Shown here piece by piece: positions 52,494 through 62,163 of a stretch of DNA of 64,000 nucleotides. The translations under genes were made by a program, and so were the position numbers. Source of the DNA: Pseudomonas sp. sp1636 (GTDB lineage: Bacteria; Pseudomonadota; Gammaproteobacteria; Pseudomonadales; Pseudomonadaceae). The stretch spans positions 186,001-250,000 of the forward strand of contig NZ_JARRAB010000004.1 of assembly GCF_030376615.1 (NCBI RefSeq). The letters run 5' to 3'. Within the stretch, counting starts at the first letter, position 1. Every line of letters starts with the position of its first letter. The notes beneath the pieces were generated by a model that was not told where the DNA came from, did no database searches, and saw only the letters and a list, made by a program, of their open reading frames with translations.

Positions 52494-54419
52494 ATGTTCG
52501 CATTACTGCACAGTCGCTTGTTGCGTCCGGTATTTATCGCCTTGGGTGTTGCCATGTTGGTACAGGTGCTCCTGGCTGGATGGCTGACCAGCACGACGGT
52601 GGACGATCTGGTGGCCGATCTGGCGACGCGCCTGGAGGGCGATAGCCAGCGCTTGGGCGGTGAGTTGGACGCCGCCGAGCGTGAGGTGGTGCAGGGCTTG
52701 GTCGCCTTGTCGGCAAATACCCGCGAGAGCCTTGGTGCGTCGTTATCTGGGCGGCTGCAGGCGGAGCAGGAGCAGTTGCGTGGCGTGCTCGAGGAGAATC
52801 TCAAGCAGTCGGGCAGCGCCATGGCGCAGCTGCTGGCTGGTGTTGCGCCCAAGGCCATATGGGATGGCGATGTGCCGGCGCTGACGGCGTTCACGCGAAT
52901 CGCTCAGCGCGATCCGGCGGTCTTGTTTGCCGTCTATTACGATGCGCAAGGGCAGCGCCTGACCCGCAACTTCAACCGCAGCGATGCGCGGGTGCGGGCT
53001 TTGGTTGCGGCGGGTCAGGGCGATACCGCGCTGGATAAGCTGGTCGAGGCGGCGTCGCGCGATCCCCAGGTGTATATGGTCGAGGTGGCCATCAATCCCA
53101 TGGGCGCGTCGATCGGCAAGGTTCAGTTGGGCCTGTCGAGGGCGGCGGTGGAGCAGGAGTTGCAAGCGCTGGATCGGCGTTTCTCTGCTCTGGTGGATAA
53201 TGCCGGCGAGTTGGTGGACGTCAGCCTGGCCAGTGCTGCAGGCAAAAGTACTCAGGCGTTGCAGCGGCGCTTGAACGAGGCGCAGCAGGCGGCCGAAGCT
53301 ATGGCGCAGGGTAGCCTGAGCTCGGTTCGAGCGGCCGCGGAGAGCTTGCGCTGGCGCATCGCCGTCGGGTTGTTGGTGGTCGGTTTGCTGGCATTGCTGG
53401 CGGTGGCGCTGGTGCTCGGTTGGCGGGTGCTGAGTCGCCTGCAATTGCTGATCGCGGCCTTGCAGGACTTGGCGCAGGGCGAGGGCGATCTGACCCGGCG
53501 AGTCGAGCTGGACAGCCGTGACGAGGTGGGCGAGATGGCGGCCGCGGTCAATCGGTTTGTCGCCAGGTTGCAGCCCATCGTGCGCGAGGCGGGCGAGGTG
53601 GCGGTGCTTACCGGGCAGGAAATCGGCAGTCTGGCCTCGCGCAGTGCGGCGGCCGAGGCGGCGGCTGGCCGTCAGCGCGACGAGGTGGCGGGCAGTCTGC
53701 AGGCTTTGGCGCAGATGGCAGGCGAGGCGCAGGCGGAAAGCCAGGCCATGCAGGAAGCCTTGCAGCGGGTGGCGGCGATTCGTCAGGCCACCCAGGATAA
53801 TGCGGCGATTGCGGCGCGGGTCGGTGGGGCGATGGAGACCCTGGTGCTGCGGGTTGGCGATGGTGCGGCGGTGATCGAGCGCCTGGCCAGGCAGAGCGAG
53901 CAGATCGAAGTGGTGCTGACGGTGATCCATGGCATCGCCGAGCAGACCAATCTGTTGGCCTTGAATGCCGCCATCGAGGCGGCGCGCGCCGGCGAGAGCG
54001 GTCGCGGTTTTGCCGTGGTGGCCGACGAGGTGCGTGCGCTGGCGAGCAAGACCCAGCAGTCGACCGGCGATATTCAGGCGCATATCGGTGCCTTGCAAAA
54101 AGGCGCGCGCGAGGCGGTGGGCGCCATCGGCCAGGCCGGGCAGCAGGCGGATCAGGGCCTGGCTGCGCTGCTGGAAAGCGCTAAGGTGCAGCAGTCGGTG
54201 CAGGCGGCGGTAGAGGAAGTGCATGGCGCCATCAATGCGGCGACTCAGGCGGCGGCGCATCAGGCGCAAGGTGCCGATGCGGTGCGTGGGCGGGTCGAGG
54301 TGATTCATGTCGAGGCGCAGCGGGCGGCCGAAGCGGTGGCGGCTACGGCCGACAGTGGGCGGGTGCTGGATGGCTTGGCCAGGCAGCTGAAAGCCAGTCT
54401 GGGGCAGTTTCGCGTATAG
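52494..54419 (+). CDS. methyl-accepting chemotaxis protein
   Basis: Transmembrane chemoreceptor, 641 residues. It has a membrane helix at about 10-30, a periplasmic sensor region of about 250 residues that is mostly helical with an embedded PAS-like stretch ([15 protein letters not shown]), and a second helix at about 285-310. A HAMP domain follows, then a signalling domain with the hairpin tip core [19 protein letters not shown] see no C-terminal CheR-docking pentapeptide. The ATG at 52494 is used; a TTG at 52485 is an alternative. It lies between purA and tRNA-Leu, where I recall no such gene in P. aeruginosa. Confidence 0.92.
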   Translation: MFALLHSRLLRPVFIALGVAMLVQVLLAGWLTSTTVDDLVADLATRLEGDSQRLGGELDAAEREVVQGLVALSANTRESLGASLSGRLQAEQEQLRGVLEENLKQSGSAMAQLLAGVAPKAIWDGDVPALTAFTRIAQRDPAVLFAVYYDAQGQRLTRNFNRSDARVRALVAAGQGDTALDKLVEAASRDPQVYMVEVAINPMGASIGKVQLGLSRAAVEQELQALDRRFSALVDNAGELVDVSLASAAGKSTQALQRRLNEAQQAAEAMAQGSLSSVRAAAESLRWRIAVGLLVVGLLALLAVALVLGWRVLSRLQLLIAALQDLAQGEGDLTRRVELDSRDEVGEMAAAVNRFVARLQPIVREAGEVAVLTGQEIGSLASRSAAAEAAAGRQRDEVAGSLQALAQMAGEAQAESQAMQEALQRVAAIRQATQDNAAIAARVGGAMETLVLRVGDGAAVIERLARQSEQIEVVLTVIHGIAEQTNLLALNAAIEAARAGESGRGFAVVADEVRALASKTQQSTGDIQAHIGALQKGAREAVGAIGQAGQQADQGLAALLESAKVQQSVQAAVEEVHGAINAATQAAAHQAQGADAVRGRVEVIHVEAQRAAEAVAATADSGRVLDGLARQLKASLGQFRV

Positions 54420-54542
54420 CTGCCGGACGGGGCCGTCACCTGGCGTGAGTGCTGATACGCCCTGCTGGGTGATGGTTGATTTAACCGCCGGTGCGCGCCC
54501 GTCTGGCGCGCTGGGTGGGTGCCGAGGTAAATCGCAGGCAAG

Positions 54543-54572
54543 AAAAAACCGAGCGCTTGGCTCGGTTTTTTT
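54543..54572. terminator. bidirectional terminator between the chemoreceptor gene and tRNA-Leu
   Basis: Stem AAAAAACCGAGC/GGCTCGGTTTTTT with a short loop gives U tracts in both directions: it ends the plus-strand chemoreceptor transcript and the minus-strand tRNA transcript. Confidence 0.88.
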
Positions 54573-54576
54573 GAAT

Positions 54577-54663
54577 TGGTGCCCAGGAGAAGACTCGAAC
54601 TTCCACGACCGTAAGGTCACCAGCACCTGAAGCTGGCGTGTCTACCAATTTCACCACCTGGGC
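54577..54663 (-). tRNA. tRNA-Leu (anticodon CAG)
   Basis: Read on the minus strand the 87-base gene begins GCCCAGGTGG and ends CCTGGGCACCA, with matching acceptor stem and encoded CCA. The anticodon arm is CCAGC-TTCAGGT-GCTGG, so the anticodon is CAG (decodes CUG). A long variable arm (TGACCTTACGGTCGT) marks a class II tRNA, as expected for leucine. The T arm GTTCGAGTC is intact. A tRNA-Leu at this place beside rnr is also known in P. aeruginosa by recollection. Confidence 0.97.
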
Positions 54664-54878
54664 ATTGATTGCAAATGTTGCTTGTTTGCTATCAACTACA
54701 ACTCGGTTAACTTCGTTTCCCGTCGTTGTGGCGCGCATAATACGGATCGACTTTTTACTTGTAAAGCCCTGCGCGCAAAAAATTTTATTCTGTGTGCTGG
54801 GCTGACCCGGGTAGTGGTTTCGCGCTTCAATAGGCACATGGCAAATCGAATTTATATAGAAAAGGTGAACTCTCTCTA

Positions 54879-57425
54879 ATGGCCGACTGGCAATCCCTCG
54901 ACCCTGAGGCCGCTCGTGAAGCGGAAAAATACGAAAACCCCATCCCGAGTCGCGAGCTAATCCTGCAACACCTCGCCGAGCGTGGTTCCCCGGCGAACCG
55001 TGAACAGTTGCTCGACGAGTTCGGCCTGACCACCGAAGAGCAGGTCGAGGCGTTGCGCCGTCGGCTGCGCGCCATGGAGCGCGACGGCCAATTAATCTAT
55101 ACCCGCCGTGGCACTTATGCGCCGGTGGATAAGCTGGACTTGATCCTCGGGCGGGTCAGCGGCCACCGCGACGGTTTCGGCTTTCTGATTCCGGACGACG
55201 GCAGCGATGATCTGTTCCTCAGCCCGGCACAAATGCGCCTGGTCTTCGATGGCGACCGTGGCTTGGCGCGGGTCACCGGCCTGGATCGGCGTGGGCGCCG
55301 CGAGGGCGGCATCGTCGAAGTGCTGACCCGCGCCCATGAAACCATCGTCGGCCGCTACTACGAAGAGAGCGGTATCGGTTTCGTGGTCGCCGACAACCCG
55401 AAGATCCAGCAGGAGGTGCTGGTTACTCCGGGGCGCAATGCCGGCGCCAAGCAGGGTCAGTTCGTCGAGGTGAAAATCACCCATTGGCCGACCCCGCGCT
55501 TTCAGCCACAGGGCGATGTGCTCGAGGTGGTTGGCAACTATATGGCGCCGGGCATGGAAATCGATGTCGCGCTGCGCAGCTACGACATTCCCCACGTCTG
55601 GCCCGAGGCCGTGGTCAAGGAGGCGCGCAAGCTCAAGCCTGAGGTCGAAGACAAGGACAAGGAAAAACGCATCGATCTGCGTCATCTGCCGTTCGTCACC
55701 ATCGACGGCGAAGATGCCCGCGATTTCGACGATGCCGTCTATTGCGAGAAGAATGGCGGCAACTGGCGGCTGTTTTCCGGCGGCTGGAAGCTGTACGTGG
55801 CGATCGCCGACGTCTCCCACTATGTGAAGGTCGATTCGGCGCTGGATGCCGAGGCGCAGGTGCGCGGCAACTCGGTGTATTTCCCCGAGCGGGTGATCCC
55901 GATGCTGCCGGAGGAGCTGTCCAACGGCCTCTGCTCGCTGAATCCGCAGGTGGATCGTCTGGCCCTGGTCTGCGAGATGAGCATCTCCAAGACCGGCAAA
56001 ATGATCGACTACCAGTTCTGCGAGGCGGTGATCCACTCCCACGCGCGCCTGACCTACAACAAGGTCAGTGCCATGCTCGAAGAGCCGAAAGGCGTTGAAG
56101 GCAAGGCCCTGCGCGGCGAGTACAAGGCAGTGCTGCCGCACCTCAAGCAGCTCTACTCCTTGTATCAGGTGTTGCTGGCGGCGCGCCACGAGCGTGGTGC
56201 CATCGACTTCGAGACCCAGGAGACGCGGATCGTCTTCGGCGCCGGACGCAAGATCGCCGAGATCCGGCCGACCCAGCGCAACGATGCGCACAAGCTGATC
56301 GAGGAGTGCATGCTCGCCGCCAACGTGGCCACCGCGGCGTTCATGCAGAAGCATGAAATCCCGGCGCTGTATCGCGTGCACGACGGTCCGCCGCCCGAGC
56401 GGGTGGAGAAGCTCAAGGCTTTTCTCACCGAGTTGGGGCTGTCCCTGCACCGTGGCAAATCCAAGGATGGCCCGACGCCCAAGGACTACCAGGCGCTGCT
56501 GGAGAGCATTCGCGGTCGTGCGGATTACCACCTGATCCAGACCGTGATGCTGCGCTCGCTCAGTCAGGCGGTGTACAGCGCCGACAATCAGGGCCACTTC
56601 GGCCTGAACTACGAAGCCTATGCCCACTTCACCTCGCCGATCCGGCGTTACCCGGATCTGTTGATCCATCGGGCGATTCGCAGCGTGATCCGCTCCAAGC
56701 ACGACACCCCGCACGTCAAGCGCGCGGGGGCGGCGAGCATGCCCAAGGCGCGCATCTATCCCTATGACGAGCCGACTCTGGAACAGCTCGGCGAACAGTG
56801 TTCGATGTCCGAGCGGCGCGCCGACGAGGCGACCCGCGATGTGGTGAACTGGCTGAAGTGCGAGTTCATGAAAGATCGCGTCGGCGAGACCTTCCCGGGG
56901 GTGATCACCGCCGTGACCGGTTTTGGCCTGTTCGTCGAGCTGACCGATATCTATGTCGAAGGCCTGGTGCACGTCACCGCGTTGCCGGCCGACTACTACC
57001 ACTTCGATCCGGTGCACCATCGCCTGGCCGGCGAGCGCAGTGGGCGTCACTTCCGCCTTGGCGACACGGTCGAGGTCAAGGTCATGCGGGTCGATCTGGA
57101 CGAGCGCAAGATCGACTTCGAAATGGCCCAGAGCGTCGTGGATGCACCGGCCGGGCGCCGGCGCGGCGGTTTCGAATCGGCCGCGAGCCGAACCGGGCGC
57201 CGGGGTGAGCGGGTTGCCGCTGCCGGCGGTAGCGATGTGGAGAAAAGCCGCGAGCTGAAGAAAGCGCTGCTGGCCGAGTCCAAGGGCAAGGGCCGTGGCG
57301 CCAAAAGCGAGTCCGCCAGGCCGGCCAGTACGGACGCCAAATCCGCCAAGCACCGTAAAGGGCCGCCCAAGAGCGGGGCGCCAACCGCCGGTAGTGGGCC
57401 GCGCAAACGTAAGGCAAAACCATGA
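54879..57425 (+). CDS. rnr: ribonuclease R
   Basis: 3'-5' exoribonuclease that degrades structured RNA, 848 residues. Domain order: winged helix (about 20-80), two cold-shock domains, RNB catalytic domain with GEDARDFDDAVY (metal-binding Asp cluster near 283-289), S1 domain (about 665-745) and a Lys/Arg/Ala-rich C-terminal tail of about 90 residues that is low in complexity. The ATG at 54879 follows AAGGTGA at somewhat long spacing. It overlaps rlmB by four bases. Confidence 0.96.
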   Translation: MADWQSLDPEAAREAEKYENPIPSRELILQHLAERGSPANREQLLDEFGLTTEEQVEALRRRLRAMERDGQLIYTRRGTYAPVDKLDLILGRVSGHRDGFGFLIPDDGSDDLFLSPAQMRLVFDGDRGLARVTGLDRRGRREGGIVEVLTRAHETIVGRYYEESGIGFVVADNPKIQQEVLVTPGRNAGAKQGQFVEVKITHWPTPRFQPQGDVLEVVGNYMAPGMEIDVALRSYDIPHVWPEAVVKEARKLKPEVEDKDKEKRIDLRHLPFVTIDGEDARDFDDAVYCEKNGGNWRLFSGGWKLYVAIADVSHYVKVDSALDAEAQVRGNSVYFPERVIPMLPEELSNGLCSLNPQVDRLALVCEMSISKTGKMIDYQFCEAVIHSHARLTYNKVSAMLEEPKGVEGKALRGEYKAVLPHLKQLYSLYQVLLAARHERGAIDFETQETRIVFGAGRKIAEIRPTQRNDAHKLIEECMLAANVATAAFMQKHEIPALYRVHDGPPPERVEKLKAFLTELGLSLHRGKSKDGPTPKDYQALLESIRGRADYHLIQTVMLRSLSQAVYSADNQGHFGLNYEAYAHFTSPIRRYPDLLIHRAIRSVIRSKHDTPHVKRAGAASMPKARIYPYDEPTLEQLGEQCSMSERRADEATRDVVNWLKCEFMKDRVGETFPGVITAVTGFGLFVELTDIYVEGLVHVTALPADYYHFDPVHHRLAGERSGRHFRLGDTVEVKVMRVDLDERKIDFEMAQSVVDAPAGRRRGGFESAASRTGRRGERVAAAGGSDVEKSRELKKALLAESKGKGRGAKSESARPASTDAKSAKHRKGPPKSGAPTAGSGPRKRKAKP

Positions 57426-58174
57426 GTCAGTTGGAAAAGATCTACGGCGTGCATGCCGTGGAAGCGTTGCTGCGTCATCACCCCAAGCGGGTCAAGCAGG
57501 TGTGGCTGGCGGAAGGACGCAACGATCCGCGGGTGCAGGTTCTGCTGGAATTGGCCGCGCAGGCGCGGGTCGCCGTCGGTCAGTGCGAGCGCCGCGAGAT
57601 GGATGCTTGGGTCGAGGGCGTGCATCAGGGGGTGGTCGCCGATGTCAGCCCCAGCCAGGTGTGGGGCGAGGCGATGCTCGAGGAGTTGCTCGATCGCGCC
57701 ATCGGCCCGCCGCTGTTGCTGGTGTTGGATGGGGTGACCGATCCGCATAACCTCGGCGCCTGCCTGCGCACCGCCGATGCGGCGGGTGCGCTGGCGGTGA
57801 TAGTGCCCAAGGACAAATCGGCCACGCTGAATGCCACGGTGCGCAAAGTGGCTTGTGGCGCTGCCGAGGTGATTCCGCTGGTGGCGGTGACCAACCTGGC
57901 GCGCAGCCTGGAAAAGCTCCAGCAGCGCGGGCTGTGGGTGGTTGGCACTGCCGGTGAGGCCGAGCAGGAGCTGTATCAGCACGACATGACCGGGCCGACG
58001 GTGCTGGTCATGGGCGCCGAGGGCAAGGGCATGCGTCGCCTGACCCGGGAGCATTGCGATTACCTGGTCAAGCTGCCGATGGCCGGCAGCGTCAGCAGTC
58101 TCAACGTCTCGGTGGCGACCGGGGTCTGTCTGTTCGAGGCGCTGCGCCAGCGCAGCAGCAAGAGCAAGCCGTAA
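57422..58174 (+). CDS. rlmB: 23S rRNA (guanosine-2'-O-)-methyltransferase RlmB
   Basis: SPOUT methyltransferase that 2'-O-methylates G2251 of 23S rRNA. The 250-residue protein has an L30e-like N-terminal domain and the trefoil-knot motifs LDGVTDPHNLGACLRTADAAG, MGAEGKGMRRL and LPMAGSVSSLNVSVA. It overlaps the rnr stop (ATGA). A 14-bp G-U containing hairpin (58186-58234) without a T tract follows it and may terminate or stabilise the transcript. Confidence 0.96.
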   Translation: MSQLEKIYGVHAVEALLRHHPKRVKQVWLAEGRNDPRVQVLLELAAQARVAVGQCERREMDAWVEGVHQGVVADVSPSQVWGEAMLEELLDRAIGPPLLLVLDGVTDPHNLGACLRTADAAGALAVIVPKDKSATLNATVRKVACGAAEVIPLVAVTNLARSLEKLQQRGLWVVGTAGEAEQELYQHDMTGPTVLVMGAEGKGMRRLTREHCDYLVKLPMAGSVSSLNVSVATGVCLFEALRQRSSKSKP

Positions 58175-58290
58175 CTCGCGGTAGTCTGCTGGCTGGCGAT
58201 CCGCTGTCCCTGTGGCCCTGTCGCCGGCCAGCGGGCCTGCCGGTTGGGCTTTCCCGTTGCTGTCGCTGCTCAAATAATCACCAGTCCACC

Positions 58291-58319
58291 TTGCTTGTGC
58301 TCAGGGGCTTCTCTAGAAT
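58291..58319 (+). promoter_or_regulatory. sigma-70 promoter of the rpsF operon
   Basis: TTGCTT at 58291-58296, 17-base spacer, TAGAAT at 58314-58319. The transcript would have a leader of about 115 bases, including GC-rich hairpin-forming DNA that could bind S6/S18 for autoregulation. Confidence 0.55.
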
Positions 58320-58440
58320 GGCGCCCCTTGCCGCGACGGCAGGCGCTCTTGCGCCCTTCTGTTGCAGCAAGACTCACAAGTGATATTCACTCCTTGCCTG
58401 ACCGCGTTTGGCGGCAGGCTACAACCCGTAAGGAGCATTT

Positions 58441-58866
58441 ATGCGTCATTACGAAATCATCTTTCTGGTTCACCCGGATCAGAGCGAGCAAGTCGGCGGC
58501 ATGGTTGAGCGTTACACCAAGCTGATCGAAGAAGACGGCGGCAAGATTCACCGCCTGGAAGATTGGGGCCGTCGTCAGCTGGCTTACGCCATCAACAACG
58601 TCCACAAGGCTCACTACGTGATGCTCAACGTCGAGTGCACCGGCAAGGCCCTGGCCGAGCTGGAAGACAACTTCCGTTACAACGATGCCGTGATCCGTAA
58701 CCTGGTCATCCGTCGCGACGAGGCCGTTATCGACCAGTCCGAGATGCTCAAGGCCGAAGAAAATCGCAGTGAGCGCCGTGAGCGTCGCGACCGTCCTGAC
58801 AGTGCCGATTCCGCCGATGGCGATGACAGCGACTCCAGTGACAGCAGCGATAACGCTGACGAGTAA
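58441..58866 (+). CDS. rpsF: 30S ribosomal protein S6
   Basis: Small-subunit protein that pairs with S18 on 16S rRNA. The 141-residue protein has the S6 fold ([40 protein letters not shown]). The C-terminal 30 residues are rich in Asp and Ser and end NADE, a tail of the kind extended with glutamates by RimK in some bacteria. The ATG at 58441 follows AAGGAGC. First gene of the rpsF-rpsR-DUF2232-rplI operon. Confidence 0.98.
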   Translation: MRHYEIIFLVHPDQSEQVGGMVERYTKLIEEDGGKIHRLEDWGRRQLAYAINNVHKAHYVMLNVECTGKALAELEDNFRYNDAVIRNLVIRRDEAVIDQSEMLKAEENRSERRERRDRPDSADSADGDDSDSSDSSDNADE

Positions 58867-58894
58867 TCCACGGATCTATTGAGGAGCCAATTAC

Positions 58895-59125
58895 ATGGCA
58901 CGTTTCTTCCGTCGTCGTAAATTCTGCCGTTTCACCGCTGAAGACGTGAAAGAGATCGATTTCAAAGATCTCAACACCCTGAAAGCCTACATCTCGGAAA
59001 CCGGCAAGATCGTTCCTAGCCGTATCACCGGTACCAAGGCTCGTTATCAGCGTCAGCTGGCTACCGCTATCAAGCGCGCCCGCTTCCTGGCCCTGCTGCC
59101 CTACACCGACAGCCACGGCCGCTGA
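58895..59125 (+). CDS. rpsR: 30S ribosomal protein S18
   Basis: Small-subunit protein S18, 76 residues, very basic, with the conserved RRRKFCRFT start and [26 protein letters not shown]. It starts 28 bases after rpsF behind a GAGGAG ribosome site and forms a heterodimer with S6. Confidence 0.98.
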   Translation: MARFFRRRKFCRFTAEDVKEIDFKDLNTLKAYISETGKIVPSRITGTKARYQRQLATAIKRARFLALLPYTDSHGR

Positions 59126-59161
59126 GATCGGATGTTCGACAAGAAGTAAGGGATAACACGC

Positions 59162-60055
59162 ATGCGCGCCTTAGCTGAATTCATTATGCGCGGCCGTATG
59201 CAGGCCATCCTTGTGGTGGTGGTTTCGGCGGCATTGCCGCTGCTGTTCTGGTTAAGTGCTGCCGCGGGTTGCCTGGTGCTCCTGCGGCGCGGTTTGAGCG
59301 ATGCCCTGGGCATCCTCGCTTGGGCGATGCTGCCGGCGATAGGCTGGTGGTATTTCGGTGAGCCGCGCACCCTGTTGGTGTTGCTCGGTGCGCTGGGGCT
59401 GGCGTTGTTGTTGCGCGCCAGCCTGTCCTGGAATCGTGTGCTGCTGTGCAGCGTGGCATTAGGCCTGGTGTACGGGTTGGTTTTGGGTGCGGTGTTCCGC
59501 GAACCCATCGAGTTGATGGCGGGTGAGCTGCAGAAGCTCATGCCGCAAATGCTCGATGGGGTTCACCAGCAGATGTCGGTGGACGAGCGAGCGCGCCTGG
59601 ATAGCCTGATTGCACCGGTGTTGACCGGCTTATTGGCGGCGTTGCTGCAGATTGTCAGCCTGCTGAGTCTGATGCTTGGGCGTTATTGGCAGGCGCAGTT
59701 GTATAACCCTGGCGGTTTCGGGCGCGAGTTTCGCGCGTTGCGACTGCCGCTGGCGCCGGCGATGTTGCTGCTGGTCGGCATGCTACTGGGCCCCAATCTG
59801 GGGCCGCAGATGGCCATGTTGACTCCGTTGTGCAGCGTGCCGTTGGTGTTCGCCGCCATTGCCCTGTTGCATGGGTTGGTGGCGCAAGAGCGACTGGCCA
59901 AGTTCTGGTTGGTCGGGTTGTACATCACGCTGCTGCTGTTTATGCAGCTGACTTATCCGTTACTGGTGGTTTTGGCCATTGTCGACAGCCTGTTTGATTT
60001 TCGTGGTCGCTGCGAGCGCAAGAACGGCTCGGGTTCCGCGAACGGTGAAGGTTAA
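59162..60055 (+). CDS. DUF2232 polytopic membrane protein
   Basis: A 297-residue inner-membrane protein with about eight hydrophobic segments and a short charged tail (RGRCERKNGSG). It matches the DUF2232 (YybS-like) family. In Pseudomonas it always sits between rpsR and rplI as far as I recall (PA4933). The loop of about residues 115-145 (MAGELQKLMPQMLDGVHQQMS) is the most hydrophilic part. Function unknown. The start at 59162 lies after a GTAAGGG site. Confidence 0.88.
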   Translation: MRALAEFIMRGRMQAILVVVVSAALPLLFWLSAAAGCLVLLRRGLSDALGILAWAMLPAIGWWYFGEPRTLLVLLGALGLALLLRASLSWNRVLLCSVALGLVYGLVLGAVFREPIELMAGELQKLMPQMLDGVHQQMSVDERARLDSLIAPVLTGLLAALLQIVSLLSLMLGRYWQAQLYNPGGFGREFRALRLPLAPAMLLLVGMLLGPNLGPQMAMLTPLCSVPLVFAAIALLHGLVAQERLAKFWLVGLYITLLLFMQLTYPLLVVLAIVDSLFDFRGRCERKNGSGSANGEG

Positions 60056-60076
60056 AAGTTAAGAGGTTATTACCAA

Positions 60077-60526
60077 ATGGAACTGATCCTGCTGGAAAAA
60101 ATCGCCAACCTGGGCAACCTGGGCGATAAAGTTAACGTTAAGGCCGGTTACGGCCGTAACTTCCTGCTGCCATTCGGCAAAGCCACTGCTGCAACCGCTG
60201 CCAACGTGGCTGCGTTTGAAGCGCGTCGCGCCGAACTGGAACAGCTGGCTGCCGATAAGAAAGCGTCTGCTGAAACTCGCGCCGCTCAATTGGCTGAACT
60301 GGAAGTCACCATCACCGCTACCGCGGGCGATGAGGGCAAGCTGTTCGGCTCCATCGGCACGCACGACATCGCTGATGCCCTGACCGCCTCTGGCGTGGAA
60401 GTGGCCAAAGCCGAAGTGCGTCTGCCGAACGGTACCATTCGCCAGGTTGGCGAATACGACGTGGCTGTGCACCTGCACTCCGACGTTGAAGCGACCGTCC
60501 GCGTCGTTGTGGTTGCAGCCGCCTAA
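60077..60526 (+). CDS. rplI: 50S ribosomal protein L9
   Basis: Large-subunit protein L9, 149 residues, with the N-terminal 23S rRNA-binding domain ([32 protein letters not shown]) in full, a long connecting helix rich in Ala/Glu (about 40-75) and the C-terminal domain. A GAGGTT ribosome site precedes the ATG at 60077. Last gene of the rpsF operon before two hairpins. Confidence 0.98.
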   Translation: MELILLEKIANLGNLGDKVNVKAGYGRNFLLPFGKATAATAANVAAFEARRAELEQLAADKKASAETRAAQLAELEVTITATAGDEGKLFGSIGTHDIADALTASGVEVAKAEVRLPNGTIRQVGEYDVAVHLHSDVEATVRVVVVAAA

Positions 60527-60552
60527 GAGCCTCGCTCTGAAGCTAGCCGCTC

Positions 60553-60582
60553 AACGGGCTTGCGCTTAGGCGCAAGCCCGTT
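60553..60582. terminator. perfect 13-bp hairpin after rplI
   Basis: AACGGGCTTGCGC pairs perfectly with GCGCAAGCCCGTT around a TTAG loop. There is no T tract, so it may be a processing or RNA-stability hairpin, or the first half of a tandem terminator. Confidence 0.6.
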
Positions 60583-60588
60583 AACATC

Positions 60589-60629
60589 GGGCACGGCATT
60601 GCGCAAGCGATGCCGTGCCCTTTGTTTTT
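60589..60629 (+). terminator. intrinsic terminator between rplI and dnaB
   Basis: 11-bp stem GGGCACGGCAT/ATGCCGTGCCC with a ten-base loop followed by TTTGTTTTT. It is the second of two tandem hairpins and lies 29 bases before the dnaB ATG, so dnaB must be read by read-through or from a promoter close to it. Confidence 0.85.
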
Positions 60630-60657
60630 CAACACCAGATTTCTTACCCCGAGTCCT

Positions 60658-62052
60658 ATGAACGACATCAGCATTCCCGAGCAATACGACCTGCAAACCT
60701 CTGCCCTGAAAGTGCCGCCGCACTCGATCGAGGCCGAGCAAGCCGTGCTGGGTGGCCTGATGCTCGACAACAATGCCTGGGAGCGGGTGCTCGATGCGGT
60801 GTCCGATGGCGATTTCTATCGACACGACCATCGCCTGATCTTTCGCGCCATCTACAAGCTGGCCGAGCGCAACCACCCCTTCGACGTGGTCACTGTGTCC
60901 GAGCAGCTGGACAAGGAAGGGCAGCTGCCGCAGGTCGGCGGCCTGGCCTACCTCGGCGAGCTGGCGAAAAACATTCCGTCGGTGGCCAACATCAAGGCCT
61001 ATGCGCAGATCATTCGCGAGCGCGCCACCCTGCGTCAGTTGATCGGCATCAGCGGCGAAATCGCCGACAGTGCCTATGCCCCGCAGGGGCGCACCGGCGA
61101 GGAAATTCTCGACGAGGCCGAGCGGCTGATCTTCCAGATCGCCGAGGCGCGGCCGAAGAGCGGTGGCCCGGTGGGCATCAACGACATCCTGGTCAAGGCC
61201 ATCGACCGCATCGACAGCCTGTTCAACTCGGGCGATGCGATCACCGGGCTGTCCACCGGCTTTAACGATCTGGATGCGCAGACCAGCGGCTTGCAGCCGG
61301 CGGATCTGATCATCGTCGCCGGCCGCCCGTCCATGGGTAAGACCACCTTTGCCATGAACCTGGTGGAAAACGCCGTGCTGCGCAGCGACAAGGCCATCGT
61401 GGTGTACTCCCTGGAAATGCCCTCCGACTCTATCGTCATGCGGATGCTCGCTTCCCTGGGGCGCATCGACCAGACCAAGGTGCGCGCCGGCCGCCTGGAC
61501 GACGACGATTGGCCGCGCCTGACCTCGGCGGTCAATCTGCTCAACGACCGCAAGCTGTTCATCGACGATACCGCCGGTATTTCGCCGTCGGAGATGCGCG
61601 CACGCACCCGGCGCCTGGCCCGCGAGCACGGCGAGATCGGCATGATCATGGTCGACTACCTGCAGTTGATGCAGATTCCAGGCTCCAGCAGCGAAAGCCG
61701 GGTCAACGAGATCTCCGAGATTTCCCGTTCGCTCAAGGCCCTGGCCAAGGAATTCAATTGCCCGGTGATCGCCCTGTCGCAGCTCAACCGTTCCCTGGAG
61801 CAGCGGCCCAACAAGCGCCCGATCAACTCCGACTTGCGCGAATCCGGGGCCATCGAGCAGGACGCCGACATCATCATGTTCGTCTACCGCGACGAGGTGT
61901 ATCACCCGGAGACCGAACTCAAGGGCGTGGCCGAGATCATCATCGGCAAGCAGCGTAACGGGCCGATCGGCACCACCCGGCTGGCCTTTCTCGGCAAATA
62001 CTCGCGCTTCGAGAACCTGGCGCCGGGCAGCTACCAGTTCGACGAGGACTGA
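60658..62052 (+). CDS. dnaB: replicative DNA helicase DnaB
   Basis: Hexameric 5'-3' helicase of the replisome, 464 residues. The N-terminal DnaG-interacting domain (about 20-130, HSIEAEQAVLGGLMLDN) precedes the RecA-like motor with Walker A GRPSMGKTT near residue 221, MVDYLQLM (Walker B) and QLNRSLEQR. No intein is present. The ATG at 60658 gives the expected MNDISIPEQ start, although the upstream sequence CCCCGAGTCCT is a poor ribosome site. The gene is followed by a terminator and alr. Confidence 0.97.
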   Translation: MNDISIPEQYDLQTSALKVPPHSIEAEQAVLGGLMLDNNAWERVLDAVSDGDFYRHDHRLIFRAIYKLAERNHPFDVVTVSEQLDKEGQLPQVGGLAYLGELAKNIPSVANIKAYAQIIRERATLRQLIGISGEIADSAYAPQGRTGEEILDEAERLIFQIAEARPKSGGPVGINDILVKAIDRIDSLFNSGDAITGLSTGFNDLDAQTSGLQPADLIIVAGRPSMGKTTFAMNLVENAVLRSDKAIVVYSLEMPSDSIVMRMLASLGRIDQTKVRAGRLDDDDWPRLTSAVNLLNDRKLFIDDTAGISPSEMRARTRRLAREHGEIGMIMVDYLQLMQIPGSSSESRVNEISEISRSLKALAKEFNCPVIALSQLNRSLEQRPNKRPINSDLRESGAIEQDADIIMFVYRDEVYHPETELKGVAEIIIGKQRNGPIGTTRLAFLGKYSRFENLAPGSYQFDED

Positions 62053-62106
62053 TCCGCCCGCGGTTGCAGGCGGGCAGATTGCCCGCGCCAGTCAAGGTCG
62101 ATCAGT

Positions 62107-62147
62107 AAAAACCGGCGCTCAGCGGTTAAACTGGGCGCCGGTTTTTT
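62107..62147 (+). terminator. intrinsic terminator of dnaB
   Basis: 8-bp stem ACCGGCGC/GCGCCGGT, extended by A-T pairs, with a 16-base loop and a T run. It ends 17 bases before the alr start used here, leaving little room for an alr promoter. Confidence 0.85.
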
Positions 62148-62163
62148 AGGGATGTTTACCTGT

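Noticed and set aside
55092..57353. 753-codon minus-strand open frame opposite rnr
   Set aside because: RNase R domains are complete on the plus strand; the antisense frame shows no family signature.
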